Made by a program: the position numbers and the translations under genes. From positions 24,356 to 88,355 of the forward strand of contig DHQL01000004.1 of NCBI GenBank assembly GCA_002408085.1: 64,000 bases of DNA, read 5' to 3'. Below the pieces are notes generated by a model that had not been told where the DNA came from, searched no databases, and saw nothing but the letters and a program-made list of their open reading frames with translations. This document shows positions 1-8,406 of the stretch, one piece after another; the stretch's first letter is position 1, and every line of letters begins with the position of its first letter. The stretch is from Spirochaeta sp. UBA5339. GTDB taxonomy: Bacteria; Spirochaetota; Spirochaetia; DSM-2461.

Positions 1-816
1 CGTCACAATCAGCAGTGTATGAGAAAGGCTGTAGAGCTCCGGTTTATAGATATCCAGTGAGTACTGCCATCCGTACTGCTCTGAGCTGGTGGTGAAGGAC
101 ATTAGATCCTTCCGGTCAGCTTTCCGGGAATTCGAGTCATTGGAAAAAAGAAAATCTCCCGTCCTGTTGTACACATTAAGTACCTCTCCGCTCTTAAACT
201 CATAGGCACGGGAGAGGAAGCTCTCTTTGATATCAAGGATAATGGCTCCCGAAATCTGACTGTCCATATTGCTTATGGGACTGATTATTCTGATCAGATC
301 CTGAGAACCGGGACCTCTGGTTCTAAGTGAAAATATCTGATCCGAGTAGGGGATCTCTTTAAAACTCCTGAACCATGATTTGTCATAAAGGTCATCAATA
401 TAGGTGAATCCCTGCTCAGAGGAGAGGACTATCTGATTCGGATTATCAAGATAGATATAGATACTGTGGATGTAGGACCGGGCGCTGGGAGGGGCCGCGA
501 TAAAGGACCGGATCAGCTTTGTGTCCCTGTAGCTGTCAAGATCCATACCTTTATGGGTGGATATTATCTGTCTGAGGCGCATCATCATCTCGGGATTGGA
601 CACCAGCATCAGGCTCAGGCTGTCAATTTCAGTCAGAATAACATCGTAGAAAGATTCCACCTGGTTAAGGGTTTGGTTCGTCTGTTCTATGGCGTTGCTG
701 CGGATAAAATTATAACTCAGCATCATGGCTCCACCGCCAAGCAGACAGACAACTATGATGGAAGGAAGGCTGTGGCGAAGAAAAATCCTGATAATTCTCT
801 CATTTCCCAGCTTCAC
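1..816 (-). CDS. Sensor histidine kinase, N-terminal sensor part (partial, runs off left edge)
   Basis: The visible 272 residues begin at a GTG that overlaps the stop of the upstream response-regulator gene in a GTGA. A basic N-terminus (MKLGNERIIRIFLRHSLPS) leads into one membrane segment at about residues 20-40. An extracytoplasmic region follows, with Cache-like features (a YIYLDNPNQIVLSS stretch, a Y-DKSWF motif, and DLIRIISPI-SGAIILDI near residues 190-210). This is the usual N-terminal half of YesM/LytS-type kinases paired with AraC-type response regulators. The catalytic half lies outside the window, so kinase function is inferred from the adjacent regulator. Ligand unknown. Confidence 0.75.
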   Translation of the reverse strand, partial: MKLGNERIIRIFLRHSLPSIIVVCLLGGGAMMLSYNFIRSNAIEQTNQTLNQVESFYDVILTEIDSLSLMLVSNPEMMMRLRQIISTHKGMDLDSYRDTKLIRSFIAAPPSARSYIHSIYIYLDNPNQIVLSSEQGFTYIDDLYDKSWFRSFKEIPYSDQIFSLRTRGPGSQDLIRIISPISNMDSQISGAIILDIKESFLSRAYEFKSGEVLNVYNRTGDFLFSNDSNSRKADRKDLMSFTTSSEQYGWQYSLDIYKPELYSLSHTLLIVT

Positions 817-1550
817 TGAATCTCCTCTTCCTTGAACTTTTTGGGGGATTTTCCCCAGTAGTTTCTAAAGGTTCTGCAGAAGTTCTGGGTATCCTGATAT
901 CCCAGGGCCGAGGCAATGTCTCTGTTCTTGTATTGAACCTTGCTCTCGAGCATCTGTCTGGCTGTATCCATTTTTCTGGAAAGGAGATAGGTCTGGAACT
1001 TCATTCCTGTTTCCGCCTTGAAAAGACGGCTCAAATAGCTGTCTGTAACACTCAGTTCACCGGCAATATTCTGAAGGGTACAGGAGGAGAGTCGCTTCTC
1101 TATCAGAGCCAGTGTCCGGGTGATCAGACTGTTTTCCGATTCAATGGATGAGGCAGTCTCTATATCAACGGCAGTGCCGTCCAGAGTCGCCCTTATCTTT
1201 TCAAAGGCCCGGGTGATTTCTTCAAAACCTGCCGGTTTGACGAGAAATTCCTGAACACCGTAGTGGATGGCTTTCTTGGCATAGTCAAATTCACTGTAGG
1301 CGCTCATTATGCAGAACAGAGGTGAGACCTGCAGGTCCTTCAGCTCTTTGATAAGCTGCAGACCATCCATAAAGGGCATGTGAATATCAGTCAGGACCAC
1401 ATCGGTTCTGTTGTCTTTACAGTGTTTCAGGGCGGATTTTGCATCTCCAAAGGCTCCGGACACCTTGAAGCCGATGGACTCCCATGGAAAAAACTCAGAG
1501 AGTCCCTCAAGCAGTTCAGACTCGTCATCAACTATCACAATCGAATACAT
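813..1550 (-). CDS. Response regulator, REC plus AraC-type DNA-binding domain (YesN-like)
   Basis: The 245-residue cytoplasmic regulator has a receiver domain at residues 1-120: acidic pocket VDDE near the start, phospho-acceptor Asp in VVLTDIHMPFMDG, Lys in EFLVKPAG. Two AraC helix-turn-helix motifs occupy about 145-245 (IAGELSVTDSYLSRLFKAETG and ALGYQDTQNFCRTFRNYWGKSPKKF). I start it at MYSIVIVDDE. An upstream in-frame start at 1586 would add 12 residues ahead of the first beta strand. It is translationally coupled to the downstream sensor kinase through a 4-base overlap. The pair should sense an extracellular, probably sugar-like signal; the target is not shown, but the neighbouring Gfo/Idh gene is a candidate. 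Confidence 0.9.
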   Translation of the reverse strand: MYSIVIVDDESELLEGLSEFFPWESIGFKVSGAFGDAKSALKHCKDNRTDVVLTDIHMPFMDGLQLIKELKDLQVSPLFCIMSAYSEFDYAKKAIHYGVQEFLVKPAGFEEITRAFEKIRATLDGTAVDIETASSIESENSLITRTLALIEKRLSSCTLQNIAGELSVTDSYLSRLFKAETGMKFQTYLLSRKMDTARQMLESKVQYKNRDIASALGYQDTQNFCRTFRNYWGKSPKKFKEEEIQ

Positions 1551-1606
1551 GGAGACTATTTTTGCCCTGTTTTCACAGACTGTCAAACAGTAATTTCACA
1601 TTATTT

Positions 1607-2398
1607 TTACTTATGTGAATCTCTGCTCTCCCTCAGTCTGGAAGGGGGTATCTTCCAGTACCGGACATAGGCCTTGGTAAAGGAGCTGTGTTCCGCATAG
1701 CCGCAGGCCCGGGCAATTTCTCCCAGACTGTAGTCTGTAAATTCACACAGTTCCTCAGCCCGTTTCATCCGGATTTGATCAAAGCAGCTGCGGGGAGAGC
1801 CGCCGGTGACACTGTGGAAAAGGCGTCTCAAATGAGGCACGCTGAATCCGATTCTTTCGGAGATCTCCTTAATCGTAATACCGTGTTCCAGTTCAGAGGA
1901 GAACAGGGCTATGGCCTTTTCAACAATGTGTTTGTCCGTCTGATGCTGGCTGTTGAGTCTGTTTTCAAAACGGCTGCAGAACAGAAGGGCAAGGCGGTCG
2001 GCGCAGATTCTGGATTTCAGGTCATACAGGGGCCCCATTGAAGAGTATTCGGGGTAGAGTTCCCTGTAGAGATTACGGATATACAGGGCTTCCTCTTCCT
2101 TCAGGGTGAAGCCGAGGGATCTGCTGCCCTCTACTATCTCTGCCAGTTCCCTGCTGACCCGTGAAAAATGAAAGACCAGGATTTCGGCTCTCTGGTTTTT
2201 AATTCCTTCCCAGCCGTGGCGGCTGCCTGGAGGAAATATCCAAAGGGTGTTCTCTGTCAGTTGAGAATCTCCCGATTCAGGATAGGCAATTCTTATCCTT
2301 CCCTTCAGGACAGCCTGGATCTCCCAGGCCCCTCTCTGGTAAGTGGGGATCGGATTGCTGTAGTAGTCCCGGAGGCCGGAGTTCATATAGGTCAACAT
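1607..2398 (-). CDS. AraC family transcriptional regulator with N-terminal cupin-type sensor
   Basis: The 263-residue one-component regulator has an AraC-type ligand-binding beta barrel at about 15-100 (GAWEIQAVLKGRIRIAYP, LWIFPPGSRHGW). Two helix-turn-helix motifs sit at about 165-260 (IKEISERIGFSVPHLRRLFHSVTG and EIARACGYAEHSSFTKAYVRYW). It precedes the response-regulator gene on the same strand with a 56-base gap and is divergent from the Gfo/Idh oxidoreductase, so control of one or both is likely. No good ribosome-binding site precedes the first ATG; an ATG four codons in is an alternative start. Ligand unknown, though carbohydrate is usual for this architecture. Confidence 0.88.
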   Translation of the reverse strand: MLTYMNSGLRDYYSNPIPTYQRGAWEIQAVLKGRIRIAYPESGDSQLTENTLWIFPPGSRHGWEGIKNQRAEILVFHFSRVSRELAEIVEGSRSLGFTLKEEEALYIRNLYRELYPEYSSMGPLYDLKSRICADRLALLFCSRFENRLNSQHQTDKHIVEKAIALFSSELEHGITIKEISERIGFSVPHLRRLFHSVTGGSPRSCFDQIRMKRAEELCEFTDYSLGEIARACGYAEHSSFTKAYVRYWKIPPSRLRESRDSHK

Positions 2399-2494
2399 AG
2401 AGTAATAATATCAGAAAAATGAGCGTTTTGGCAAAATTATAATTCACTTACGGCAAAGACATATGCTTCGGCCCCTGCTAGGATGGACAAGTAA

Positions 2495-2511
2495 GTCCCG
2501 CTTATCGGGAC
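2495..2511 (+). promoter_or_regulatory. Short perfect inverted repeat in the leader of the Gfo/Idh gene
   Basis: GTCCCG, five bases, CGGGAC sits just upstream of the ribosome-binding site AAGGAG (about 2517-2522) of the gene starting at 2533. It could be a regulator half-site pair or a small hairpin limiting ribosome access. No T-run follows, so it is not a terminator. Confidence 0.35.
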
Positions 2512-2532
2512 CTGTTAAGGAGATTTCATCAA

Positions 2533-3864
2533 ATGTCAGAAATAAAAAAGAAGAAATATGTCATTATCGGTCTGGGCAGCCGCTCGGATATGTTTACAAC
2601 AGCCATGCTGGATACCCATAAGGAGTACTGCACCCTTATGGCCCTCTGTGATACCAACCAGGGACGCATGGACTGGTGGAATAACTACTTCCAGGAAAAA
2701 TACGGTACAGGCCCCTTTAAAACCTATGGCGCTGATGAATTTGATCTGATGATCAAGGAACAGAAACCGGATGTGGTTATTGTAACCACCATGGACAGAG
2801 TTCATCACAAGTATATTTCCCGGGCCATGGAGCTGGGCTGCGATGTGGTTTCAGAAAAACCCATGACCATCGACGCAGAACGTAATCAGCAAATCTTTGA
2901 CACCATTGAAAAAACCGGTAAAAACCTTACGGTCACATTCAACTACCGCTACAGTCCCCGAAACTCAGTGGTCAAGAAACTTATTCAGAACGGCGAGATC
3001 GGTGATGTTATTTCTGTTCACTTTGAGTGGATGCTGAACACAAAGCACGGCGCCGACTATTTCCGCCGCTGGCACAGAGACAAGAAGAACAGCGGCGGTC
3101 TGATGGTTCATAAATCAACACACCACTTCGACCTGGTCAACTGGTGGCTCGATGATACTCCCAGTGAAGTATTCGGTATGGGACGGCTGGCTTTCTACGG
3201 TCTTGAAAATGCCGAAAACCGGGGAGTCAAAGAGCACTACACCCGTTGTAAGGACAATAAGTACGCCATGAAGGATCCCTTTGCCCTGAATCTTATGGAC
3301 GGGGACAAACTCCAGGGCCTTTACGCCGACGTGGAAGACTATGACGGCTATATCCGGGACCACTCGGTGTTCTCCCAGGGCATATCCATTGAGGACACCA
3401 TGAGCGTTCTGGTCCGCTACAAGAGCAAGGCTACTCTGACCTACTCACTCAATGCCTTCTGCCCCTGCGAGGGATACAAGGTCAGCTTCAACGGAACTAA
3501 GGGACGCATTGAAATGGAGATCAACGAGGCTCCCTATGTATCGGGTTCCGCCTTTGACCAGAACAATCCCGACTTTAATATGAGCGATCTGGATTTTGAG
3601 TGTGAGGAGTTCTCAGAAAAGATCACTCTCCAGAAGCTCTGGGAGAAACCTGTTGAGGTTGAGTGGGAAAAAGGAAAGGGCGGCCACGGCGGAGGCGACA
3701 AGATTCTGCTGGATGATGTCTTTAAGGGCGGCAGCGATGACGATCTGAAAAGGGCGGCAGGTCCCATGGATGGTGCAAAGTCCATTATGGTGGGAATCGC
3801 AGCAAACAAGTCCTTTGAAACAGGGCAGCTTGTCAAAATTGACGACCTTTTTAAACTGAGCTGA
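2533..3864 (+). CDS. Gfo/Idh/MocA family NAD(P)-dependent oxidoreductase
   Basis: The 443-residue soluble dehydrogenase has an N-terminal Rossmann fold (VIIGLGSRSD, residues 10-19) and the family motif EKP at 108-110 (DVVSEKPMTID). The C-terminal alpha/beta domain carries the substrate-side Lys/His helix region HKSTHHFDLVNWWL near 196-209. Members oxidise or epimerise sugars, inositols and sugar acids using NAD(P). The protein is longer than the common 340-390 residues. It starts after a clear AAGGAG. It is monocistronic and divergent from an AraC regulator, which fits carbohydrate-responsive expression. The exact substrate cannot be read from sequence. Confidence 0.9.
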   Translation: MSEIKKKKYVIIGLGSRSDMFTTAMLDTHKEYCTLMALCDTNQGRMDWWNNYFQEKYGTGPFKTYGADEFDLMIKEQKPDVVIVTTMDRVHHKYISRAMELGCDVVSEKPMTIDAERNQQIFDTIEKTGKNLTVTFNYRYSPRNSVVKKLIQNGEIGDVISVHFEWMLNTKHGADYFRRWHRDKKNSGGLMVHKSTHHFDLVNWWLDDTPSEVFGMGRLAFYGLENAENRGVKEHYTRCKDNKYAMKDPFALNLMDGDKLQGLYADVEDYDGYIRDHSVFSQGISIEDTMSVLVRYKSKATLTYSLNAFCPCEGYKVSFNGTKGRIEMEINEAPYVSGSAFDQNNPDFNMSDLDFECEEFSEKITLQKLWEKPVEVEWEKGKGGHGGGDKILLDDVFKGGSDDDLKRAAGPMDGAKSIMVGIAANKSFETGQLVKIDDLFKLS

Positions 3865-3879
3865 AAAGAAAAACTCAAT

Positions 3880-3905
3880 CAGAGTGGAGTTTAGATTCCA
3901 CTCTG
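3880..3905 (+). terminator. Hairpin after the Gfo/Idh gene
   Basis: A perfect 9-bp stem (CAGAGTGGA and TCCACTCTG, 8-base loop) lies 15 bases after the stop codon at 3864. The downstream flank is only moderately T-rich, so termination may be weak. Confidence 0.5.
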
Positions 3906-3926
3906 TTCCTCATTAAGTGATGATTT

Positions 3927-3946
3927 TTGCATCAAGCATGGTGCAA
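3927..3946 (+). promoter_or_regulatory. Candidate activator-binding palindrome (enhancer) for the sigma-54 promoter
   Basis: TTGCATCAAGCATGGTGCAA is an imperfect dyad with arms TTGCA/TGCAA. It is centred about 110 bases upstream of the -24 element at 4045, the usual distance for sigma-54 enhancer sites. The nearby PrpR-type activator (12548-14425) is the obvious candidate to bind it; that is inference. Confidence 0.45.
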
Positions 3947-4044
3947 TTTTCATCATTTCTCTAACCGGAAAATCTTCTGGATTATATCATTTTAGAACAC
4001 ATTAATTATTCTGTCATATAGCTTTATTTCTTTTATGAGCTTGT

Positions 4045-4060
4045 TGGCACAGCTCTTGTA
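4045..4060 (+). promoter_or_regulatory. Sigma-54 (RpoN) -24/-12 promoter of the acid-sugar operon
   Basis: TGGCAC, five bases, TTGTA matches the -24/-12 consensus (TGGCAC-N5-TTGCA) with one mismatch (GC to GT) and the correct 12-base GG-to-GC spacing. A T precedes it (TTGGCAC), as is common. Transcription should begin near 4070, immediately before the ATG at 4072. The operon it precedes ends next to a sigma-54 activator gene. Confidence 0.72.
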
Positions 4061-4071
4061 ATATATCCAAC

Positions 4072-5346
4072 ATGGATATTGAGACCGTAATTATTGCAGA
4101 TGACTTCACCGGTGCCGGAGACTCAAGCATAAATTTCTGCCATGCAGGGTATTCAGTATTCCTCCCCCTCAGGGTCAGGGAAGGGGATCTTAATATACAT
4201 CCCGATGTTCTGGCCATTAATACCGAAACCAGGCTGGCCGATGAGTCGGAAGCCGCAGAACGGGTTCGTCTGGCCGCAAACAAGTGCAGAGAGCTTGGTG
4301 TCACCTCCTTCTATAAAAAGATTGATTCAACATTAAGAGGGAATATCGAAGCGGAAGTAACGGCTTTGATGGAGACCGCAGAGTATCAGACAGCCCTTAT
4401 CTGCCCGGCATCCCCGGATCTTGGAAGGACAGTAATTGACGGCCGATGTCTGATCTATGGAAAACCAATAAATAAAACCGAGTCTGGAAAAGACCATCTG
4501 AATCCGGTGAAAAGCGCCTTTATCAAGGACCTCTTCAAATCTGCTGACAGCGGAAGTACCTATCAGTTTTCAATCGGGGAGATTGAAAAGGGCCGTGGGT
4601 ACTTCAGAGCCAGAGTCAATGAACTGATGGAATCGGGTGTTCGCTACATCCTCTGTGATGCTGAGAATCAGGATCATCTGAAAGTAATAGCCTCTCTTTA
4701 CAGTGACCGAAGAGTCCTTCTGGTGGGCTCATCCGGACTGGCCGCTGCCATTACCGCCTCTATGGGGACTCCTGTACACCGTGATGACTCCGGAGTTTTT
4801 GATTCCGGGCAGATTCTTATACTCTCAGGCAGCAGAATGGATGTCAGCAGAAAGCAGATTAAATATCTGGCTGAAAAACGTGACTTTAATATTATGCCGG
4901 TTCCTGTTGCGGAGATCCTGGACAAGAACACTGCTGCTATTGACAGGTTTTTCATGAATCTTGAGACCATGGATACGGAGAAGCCGATGATCCTTGTTGC
5001 AGGAGATCACGACAGGGTTGAATCCGCTGACAAGGTGAAAGATAACAGTGAAATCATTGCCGACTTACTGGCAGAGTCTGCTATCAGAGTCTGCAGACAG
5101 AGAGACATATCAGTGCTGATAATTATCGGCGGACATACGACATACAAGACACTGAACAAAATAGATACTCAGGGAGTTCTGTATCAGGGGGAAATTATCC
5201 CGGGGACTCCCTACGGCAGGCTGATCCATGGTGATCCGGATCAAAGCCTTTCCCTTGTAACAAAGTCGGGAAGTTTTGGAGATGAGAATGCCCTGGTGGA
5301 AATTGTTGATTTTGTAAGACAGAGAATGCAGGAGAAGGGAGAATGA
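4072..5346 (+). CDS. Four-carbon acid sugar kinase family protein (DUF1537; D-threonate/erythronate kinase-like)
   Basis: The 424-residue kinase has the DUF1537 N-terminal signature IADDFTGAGDSS (residues 8-19) and the C-terminal nucleotide-binding glycine motif IIIGGHTTY near residue 348, followed by LVTKSGSFGD near 395. Family members phosphorylate tetronates or 2-/3-oxotetronates on the 4-hydroxyl in the cytoplasm. A PdxA2-like gene two genes downstream is the known partner in D-threonate and D-erythronate catabolism (kinase, then oxidation and decarboxylation to dihydroxyacetone phosphate). It is the first gene of the operon. No Shine-Dalgarno precedes the ATG, and the predicted transcription start lies within a few bases of it, so translation may be leaderless. 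Its stop overlaps the next start (ATGA). Confidence 0.87.
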   Translation: MDIETVIIADDFTGAGDSSINFCHAGYSVFLPLRVREGDLNIHPDVLAINTETRLADESEAAERVRLAANKCRELGVTSFYKKIDSTLRGNIEAEVTALMETAEYQTALICPASPDLGRTVIDGRCLIYGKPINKTESGKDHLNPVKSAFIKDLFKSADSGSTYQFSIGEIEKGRGYFRARVNELMESGVRYILCDAENQDHLKVIASLYSDRRVLLVGSSGLAAAITASMGTPVHRDDSGVFDSGQILILSGSRMDVSRKQIKYLAEKRDFNIMPVPVAEILDKNTAAIDRFFMNLETMDTEKPMILVAGDHDRVESADKVKDNSEIIADLLAESAIRVCRQRDISVLIIIGGHTTYKTLNKIDTQGVLYQGEIIPGTPYGRLIHGDPDQSLSLVTKSGSFGDENALVEIVDFVRQRMQEKGE

Positions 5347-6473
5347 AAGAATTCGGATTTTTGGCACCGGGTAAGGTTATTTTCGGAGCAGGAACCACAA
5401 AACGGATTTCCGAGGTTCTGACCGAGGGCGATGGAGTTATTCTTCTTCTCACAGACAAGGGGATAGAGGGAACCGGATTGGCCGCAGATGTGGCCGGATT
5501 AATTGAAGCCTCCGGACACAGGGTTTTTACCTTTGCCGATGTTCCGGCAGAACCCTATCTTGAGGATGTGGACAGGGTTTATACCGCCCTGACCGGGTCG
5601 AAGGTTGTTCAGATTGTTGCCCTCGGCGGTGGCAGTGTAATGGATACGGCCAAACTCCTTTCCATTCAGTTTTCAACTGGAGAGAGTGTAAACTCCTTAA
5701 GAGAAAATCCTCCCTCCCGAAGAGGGGTTCCCATGGTTATGATTCCCACTACTGCGGGAACAGGTTCCGAGTCGACTCCCAACTCCATTATCGCCCTGAA
5801 GAAAGAGCAGACAAAGACGGCTGTTATCAGCCCCTGGTTCCTTCCGGATGCGGTTATTCTGGATCCTGAGAATACCCGGTCCCTTCCGGCAAAGCTGACC
5901 GCTGCAGGGGGCCTGGATACCCTCTGCCATCTGATGGAGTGCTATGTTTCAGCAAAACGGAATCCTCACAGCGATATGATGGCCGAGAGGGGGATGGAGC
6001 TGGCCTTTTCAAGCCTGACAAGGGCCTTTCACCATGGTGATGATATGGAGGCCCGGGGGAATATGCTGCTGGCTTCCTATTACGGAGGAGCCTGTATCGC
6101 CTCTTCGGGAACCATGGCAATCCACGGCATGTCCTATCCCCTGGGAGGCAAGTTCAGGGTTCCCCACGGGGTTTCCAATGCGATCCTTCTGGAGCCCGTA
6201 TTCCGTTATATCAGCAGTTCCATTGAAGATCTTCTTCCCCGGATAGCCGATTGTGCCGGTCTGGGCATCAATGGCGGTGGAAAAGTTATGGATCTTCTAA
6301 AGTCCATGGTTCAGGAACTGGGCATTCCCTCCACTATGAGTGTCTTCGGAGTTGCCGAGGCTGATCTGAACTATATGGTTGAAAGTGCCTATGGCAACAG
6401 ACGGCTGATGGACAATACCCCGATGGATCTGTCGAAAGAGGATATACGCAGAATCTATATGGAGGTCCTCTGA
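5343..6473 (+). CDS. Iron-containing (group III) alcohol dehydrogenase
   Basis: The 376-residue Fe-ADH family enzyme has an NAD-binding GGGSVMDTAK near residues 97-106 and the metal ligands in GGLDTLCHLMECY (Asp and His near 195-200), IHGMSYPLGG and PHGVSNA (His residues near 260-275). It interconverts an alcohol and an aldehyde or ketone with NAD(P). It overlaps the kinase gene by four bases and the next gene by one. In this operon it could oxidise a hydroxy-acid substrate or reduce an aldehyde left by aldol cleavage. The substrate is not readable from sequence. Confidence 0.9.
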   Translation: MKEFGFLAPGKVIFGAGTTKRISEVLTEGDGVILLLTDKGIEGTGLAADVAGLIEASGHRVFTFADVPAEPYLEDVDRVYTALTGSKVVQIVALGGGSVMDTAKLLSIQFSTGESVNSLRENPPSRRGVPMVMIPTTAGTGSESTPNSIIALKKEQTKTAVISPWFLPDAVILDPENTRSLPAKLTAAGGLDTLCHLMECYVSAKRNPHSDMMAERGMELAFSSLTRAFHHGDDMEARGNMLLASYYGGACIASSGTMAIHGMSYPLGGKFRVPHGVSNAILLEPVFRYISSSIEDLLPRIADCAGLGINGGGKVMDLLKSMVQELGIPSTMSVFGVAEADLNYMVESAYGNRRLMDNTPMDLSKEDIRRIYMEVL

Positions 6474-7501
6474 TGAATCGGCCGGTTATCGGTATCTCCA
6501 TGGGCGATCCTGCGGGGATAGGGCCTGAAATCATTGTCAAAGCCCTGACCAGGGAGAGTGTATGGAGTCAGTGCTGTCCTGTTGTCGTTGGTGATGCCCG
6601 TGTAATGGAACAGGCTGTCCGTTTTCTAAAATCAGATCTGGCTGTTGAAAAAATCACTGAACCGGAGCAGGCAGATCCCGGCCGCAAGGCCGTCTATGTC
6701 TATGATCTGGCAAATGCCGATCCTGCAGATTTTACTCTCGGAGAAGTCTCTGTAACAGGCGGAACTGCGGCTTACAGGGCTGTTGAAAAGGTTATTGAAC
6801 TGGCCATGAAGGGGGCAGTTGCCGCAACAGTAACCGCCCCCATAAATAAAGAGGCCATCAACAGGGCCGGATTCAAGTATTCAGGTCATACCGAGATCTA
6901 TGCCCACTATACGGGAACCTCCGACTACGCCATGATGCTGGCCCATGAGGATTTCCGGGTGATTCATGTATCAACACATGTCTCTCTGAGAGAGGCCTGT
7001 GACCGGGTCTCCAGGAAGAGGATCCTGGATGTAATCAGTCTGGCAGATGAGAATCTGAAAAAGATGGGACTTCCCCATCCCCGGATTGCCGTCGCCGGGC
7101 TGAACCCCCACGCCGGTGAGAACGGCCTTTTCGGCCGTGAGGAGATCGAGGAGATTGCCCCCGCCGTTGAAACAGCAAAGCTGGCCGGAATCGATGCCTC
7201 AGGCCCCTTCCCGCCGGACACGATATTCTCCATGGCAAAGGGCGGAATGTACGACATCGTTGTGGTTATGTATCACGATCAGGGGCATATCCCTCTGAAA
7301 CTGACAGGTTTTATATATGACCGGGAGGCCGGTAAATGGCAGGATGTTTCGGGGGTAAATATAACCCTGGGTCTTCCGATTATCCGCACTTCCGTGGATC
7401 ACGGAACGGCCTTTGATCAGGCGGGGAAAGGAACGGCAAGCAGTGCCAGTATGGTCAACGCCATTGAGTATGCAGTTAAGCTGGGAGGATTTATAAAATG
7501 A
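6473..7501 (+). CDS. pdxA2: PdxA family dehydrogenase, probably PdxA2 (4-phospho-D-threonate/erythronate dehydrogenase-like)
   Basis: The 342-residue enzyme has GDPAGIGPEI at the N-terminus. The metal-binding histidines sit in the motifs KYSGHTEIYAH (near 138), MYHDQGHIPLKL (near 266) and DHGTAFDQAGKGTAS (near 305). Biosynthetic PdxA oxidises 4-phosphohydroxythreonine in vitamin B6 synthesis. The PdxA2 branch next to a DUF1537 kinase oxidises and decarboxylates 4-phospho-D-threonate or -erythronate to dihydroxyacetone phosphate and CO2. Placement in this catabolic operon favours PdxA2. It overlaps its neighbours by 1 and 4 bases, so translation is coupled. Confidence 0.85.
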   Translation: MNRPVIGISMGDPAGIGPEIIVKALTRESVWSQCCPVVVGDARVMEQAVRFLKSDLAVEKITEPEQADPGRKAVYVYDLANADPADFTLGEVSVTGGTAAYRAVEKVIELAMKGAVAATVTAPINKEAINRAGFKYSGHTEIYAHYTGTSDYAMMLAHEDFRVIHVSTHVSLREACDRVSRKRILDVISLADENLKKMGLPHPRIAVAGLNPHAGENGLFGREEIEEIAPAVETAKLAGIDASGPFPPDTIFSMAKGGMYDIVVVMYHDQGHIPLKLTGFIYDREAGKWQDVSGVNITLGLPIIRTSVDHGTAFDQAGKGTASSASMVNAIEYAVKLGGFIK

Positions 7502-8376
7502 GCGAAACTTATGCAGCATTGATCACCTCATACAATGGGGATGAGACAATCAATTTTGACAACACAAGACTGCAGATACAGAGACAGATTTCCAACGGAA
7601 ATCATATCCTCTGCTGCGGTACAAACGGAGACTTTTCAAGCCTTCTGACCGGGGAAAAAAAGAGGCTGGTGGAGATCAGCGTGGAAGAGGCGGAAGGGAA
7701 ATCCGAAGTTATTGCCAATGCGGGATGCCCCTCCACATTTCAGACCCTCAGACTGGCCGGCGAATTTGCATCCATCGGTGTTGATGCGGTTGCCGTAATA
7801 ACGCCCTACTTTATCTCCTGTACCCAGGACGGACTCTATGAGCACTATATGAGACTGGCCGATTCCATCAGCGTTCCCGTCTACATCTATGATATTCCCG
7901 CCAGGACTCAAAACGGCATCCTTCCGGAAACGGTGGAAAAGCTTGCCTCCCACGAGAATATTGCAGGGATAAAAGACAGCAGCGGCAAGGTTGAGCATCT
8001 GGAAGCCTACTGCGCTATGGCTGATGACAATTTCAGGGTCTACTGCGGAACCGACTCCCTTATCCTTCATGGACTGAAGTCCGGTTCCTCGGGCTGTGTC
8101 TCGGGACTGGCCAATATCGTTCCGGACTGGGTAAACAGCATTGTCCGGAACTTCGATCTGGATAATCAGGAGGAGGCGGAACAGATTCAGAAAAAGCTGC
8201 TGGATTTCAGAACAGAGCTCTATACCCTGGGTTATGGTCCGGCTCTGGTGAAGCGTTCGGTATATGTAATGGACCCGTCGGTGGGGAATAACAGAATGCC
8301 CTCTCTGGTTCCGGGACAGGAGCTGGATTCACAGATATCCGCCCTTCTGGACAAGTACGATATCAGTTACAGATAG
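7498..8376 (+). CDS. Dihydrodipicolinate synthase/N-acetylneuraminate lyase family protein
   Basis: The 292-residue class I aldolase of the DapA/NanA superfamily has an active-site loop CCGTNGDFSSL (residues 39-49, GTTGE-like), Tyr in VYIYDIPARTQ (near 136) and the Schiff-base Lys in NIAGIKDSSGK (near 159). The GTNGD variation and the catabolic operon argue against lysine biosynthesis and for cleavage of, or condensation to, a 2-keto-3-deoxy or hydroxy-keto acid. It overlaps the PdxA2 gene by four bases. Next to a 2-hydroxyacid dehydrogenase it may supply or consume a 2-oxo acid. Confidence 0.88.
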   Translation: MSETYAALITSYNGDETINFDNTRLQIQRQISNGNHILCCGTNGDFSSLLTGEKKRLVEISVEEAEGKSEVIANAGCPSTFQTLRLAGEFASIGVDAVAVITPYFISCTQDGLYEHYMRLADSISVPVYIYDIPARTQNGILPETVEKLASHENIAGIKDSSGKVEHLEAYCAMADDNFRVYCGTDSLILHGLKSGSSGCVSGLANIVPDWVNSIVRNFDLDNQEEAEQIQKKLLDFRTELYTLGYGPALVKRSVYVMDPSVGNNRMPSLVPGQELDSQISALLDKYDISYR

Positions 8377-8406
8377 TCTGAGATGAAGAACATCTGAAAA
8401 GGTGAA

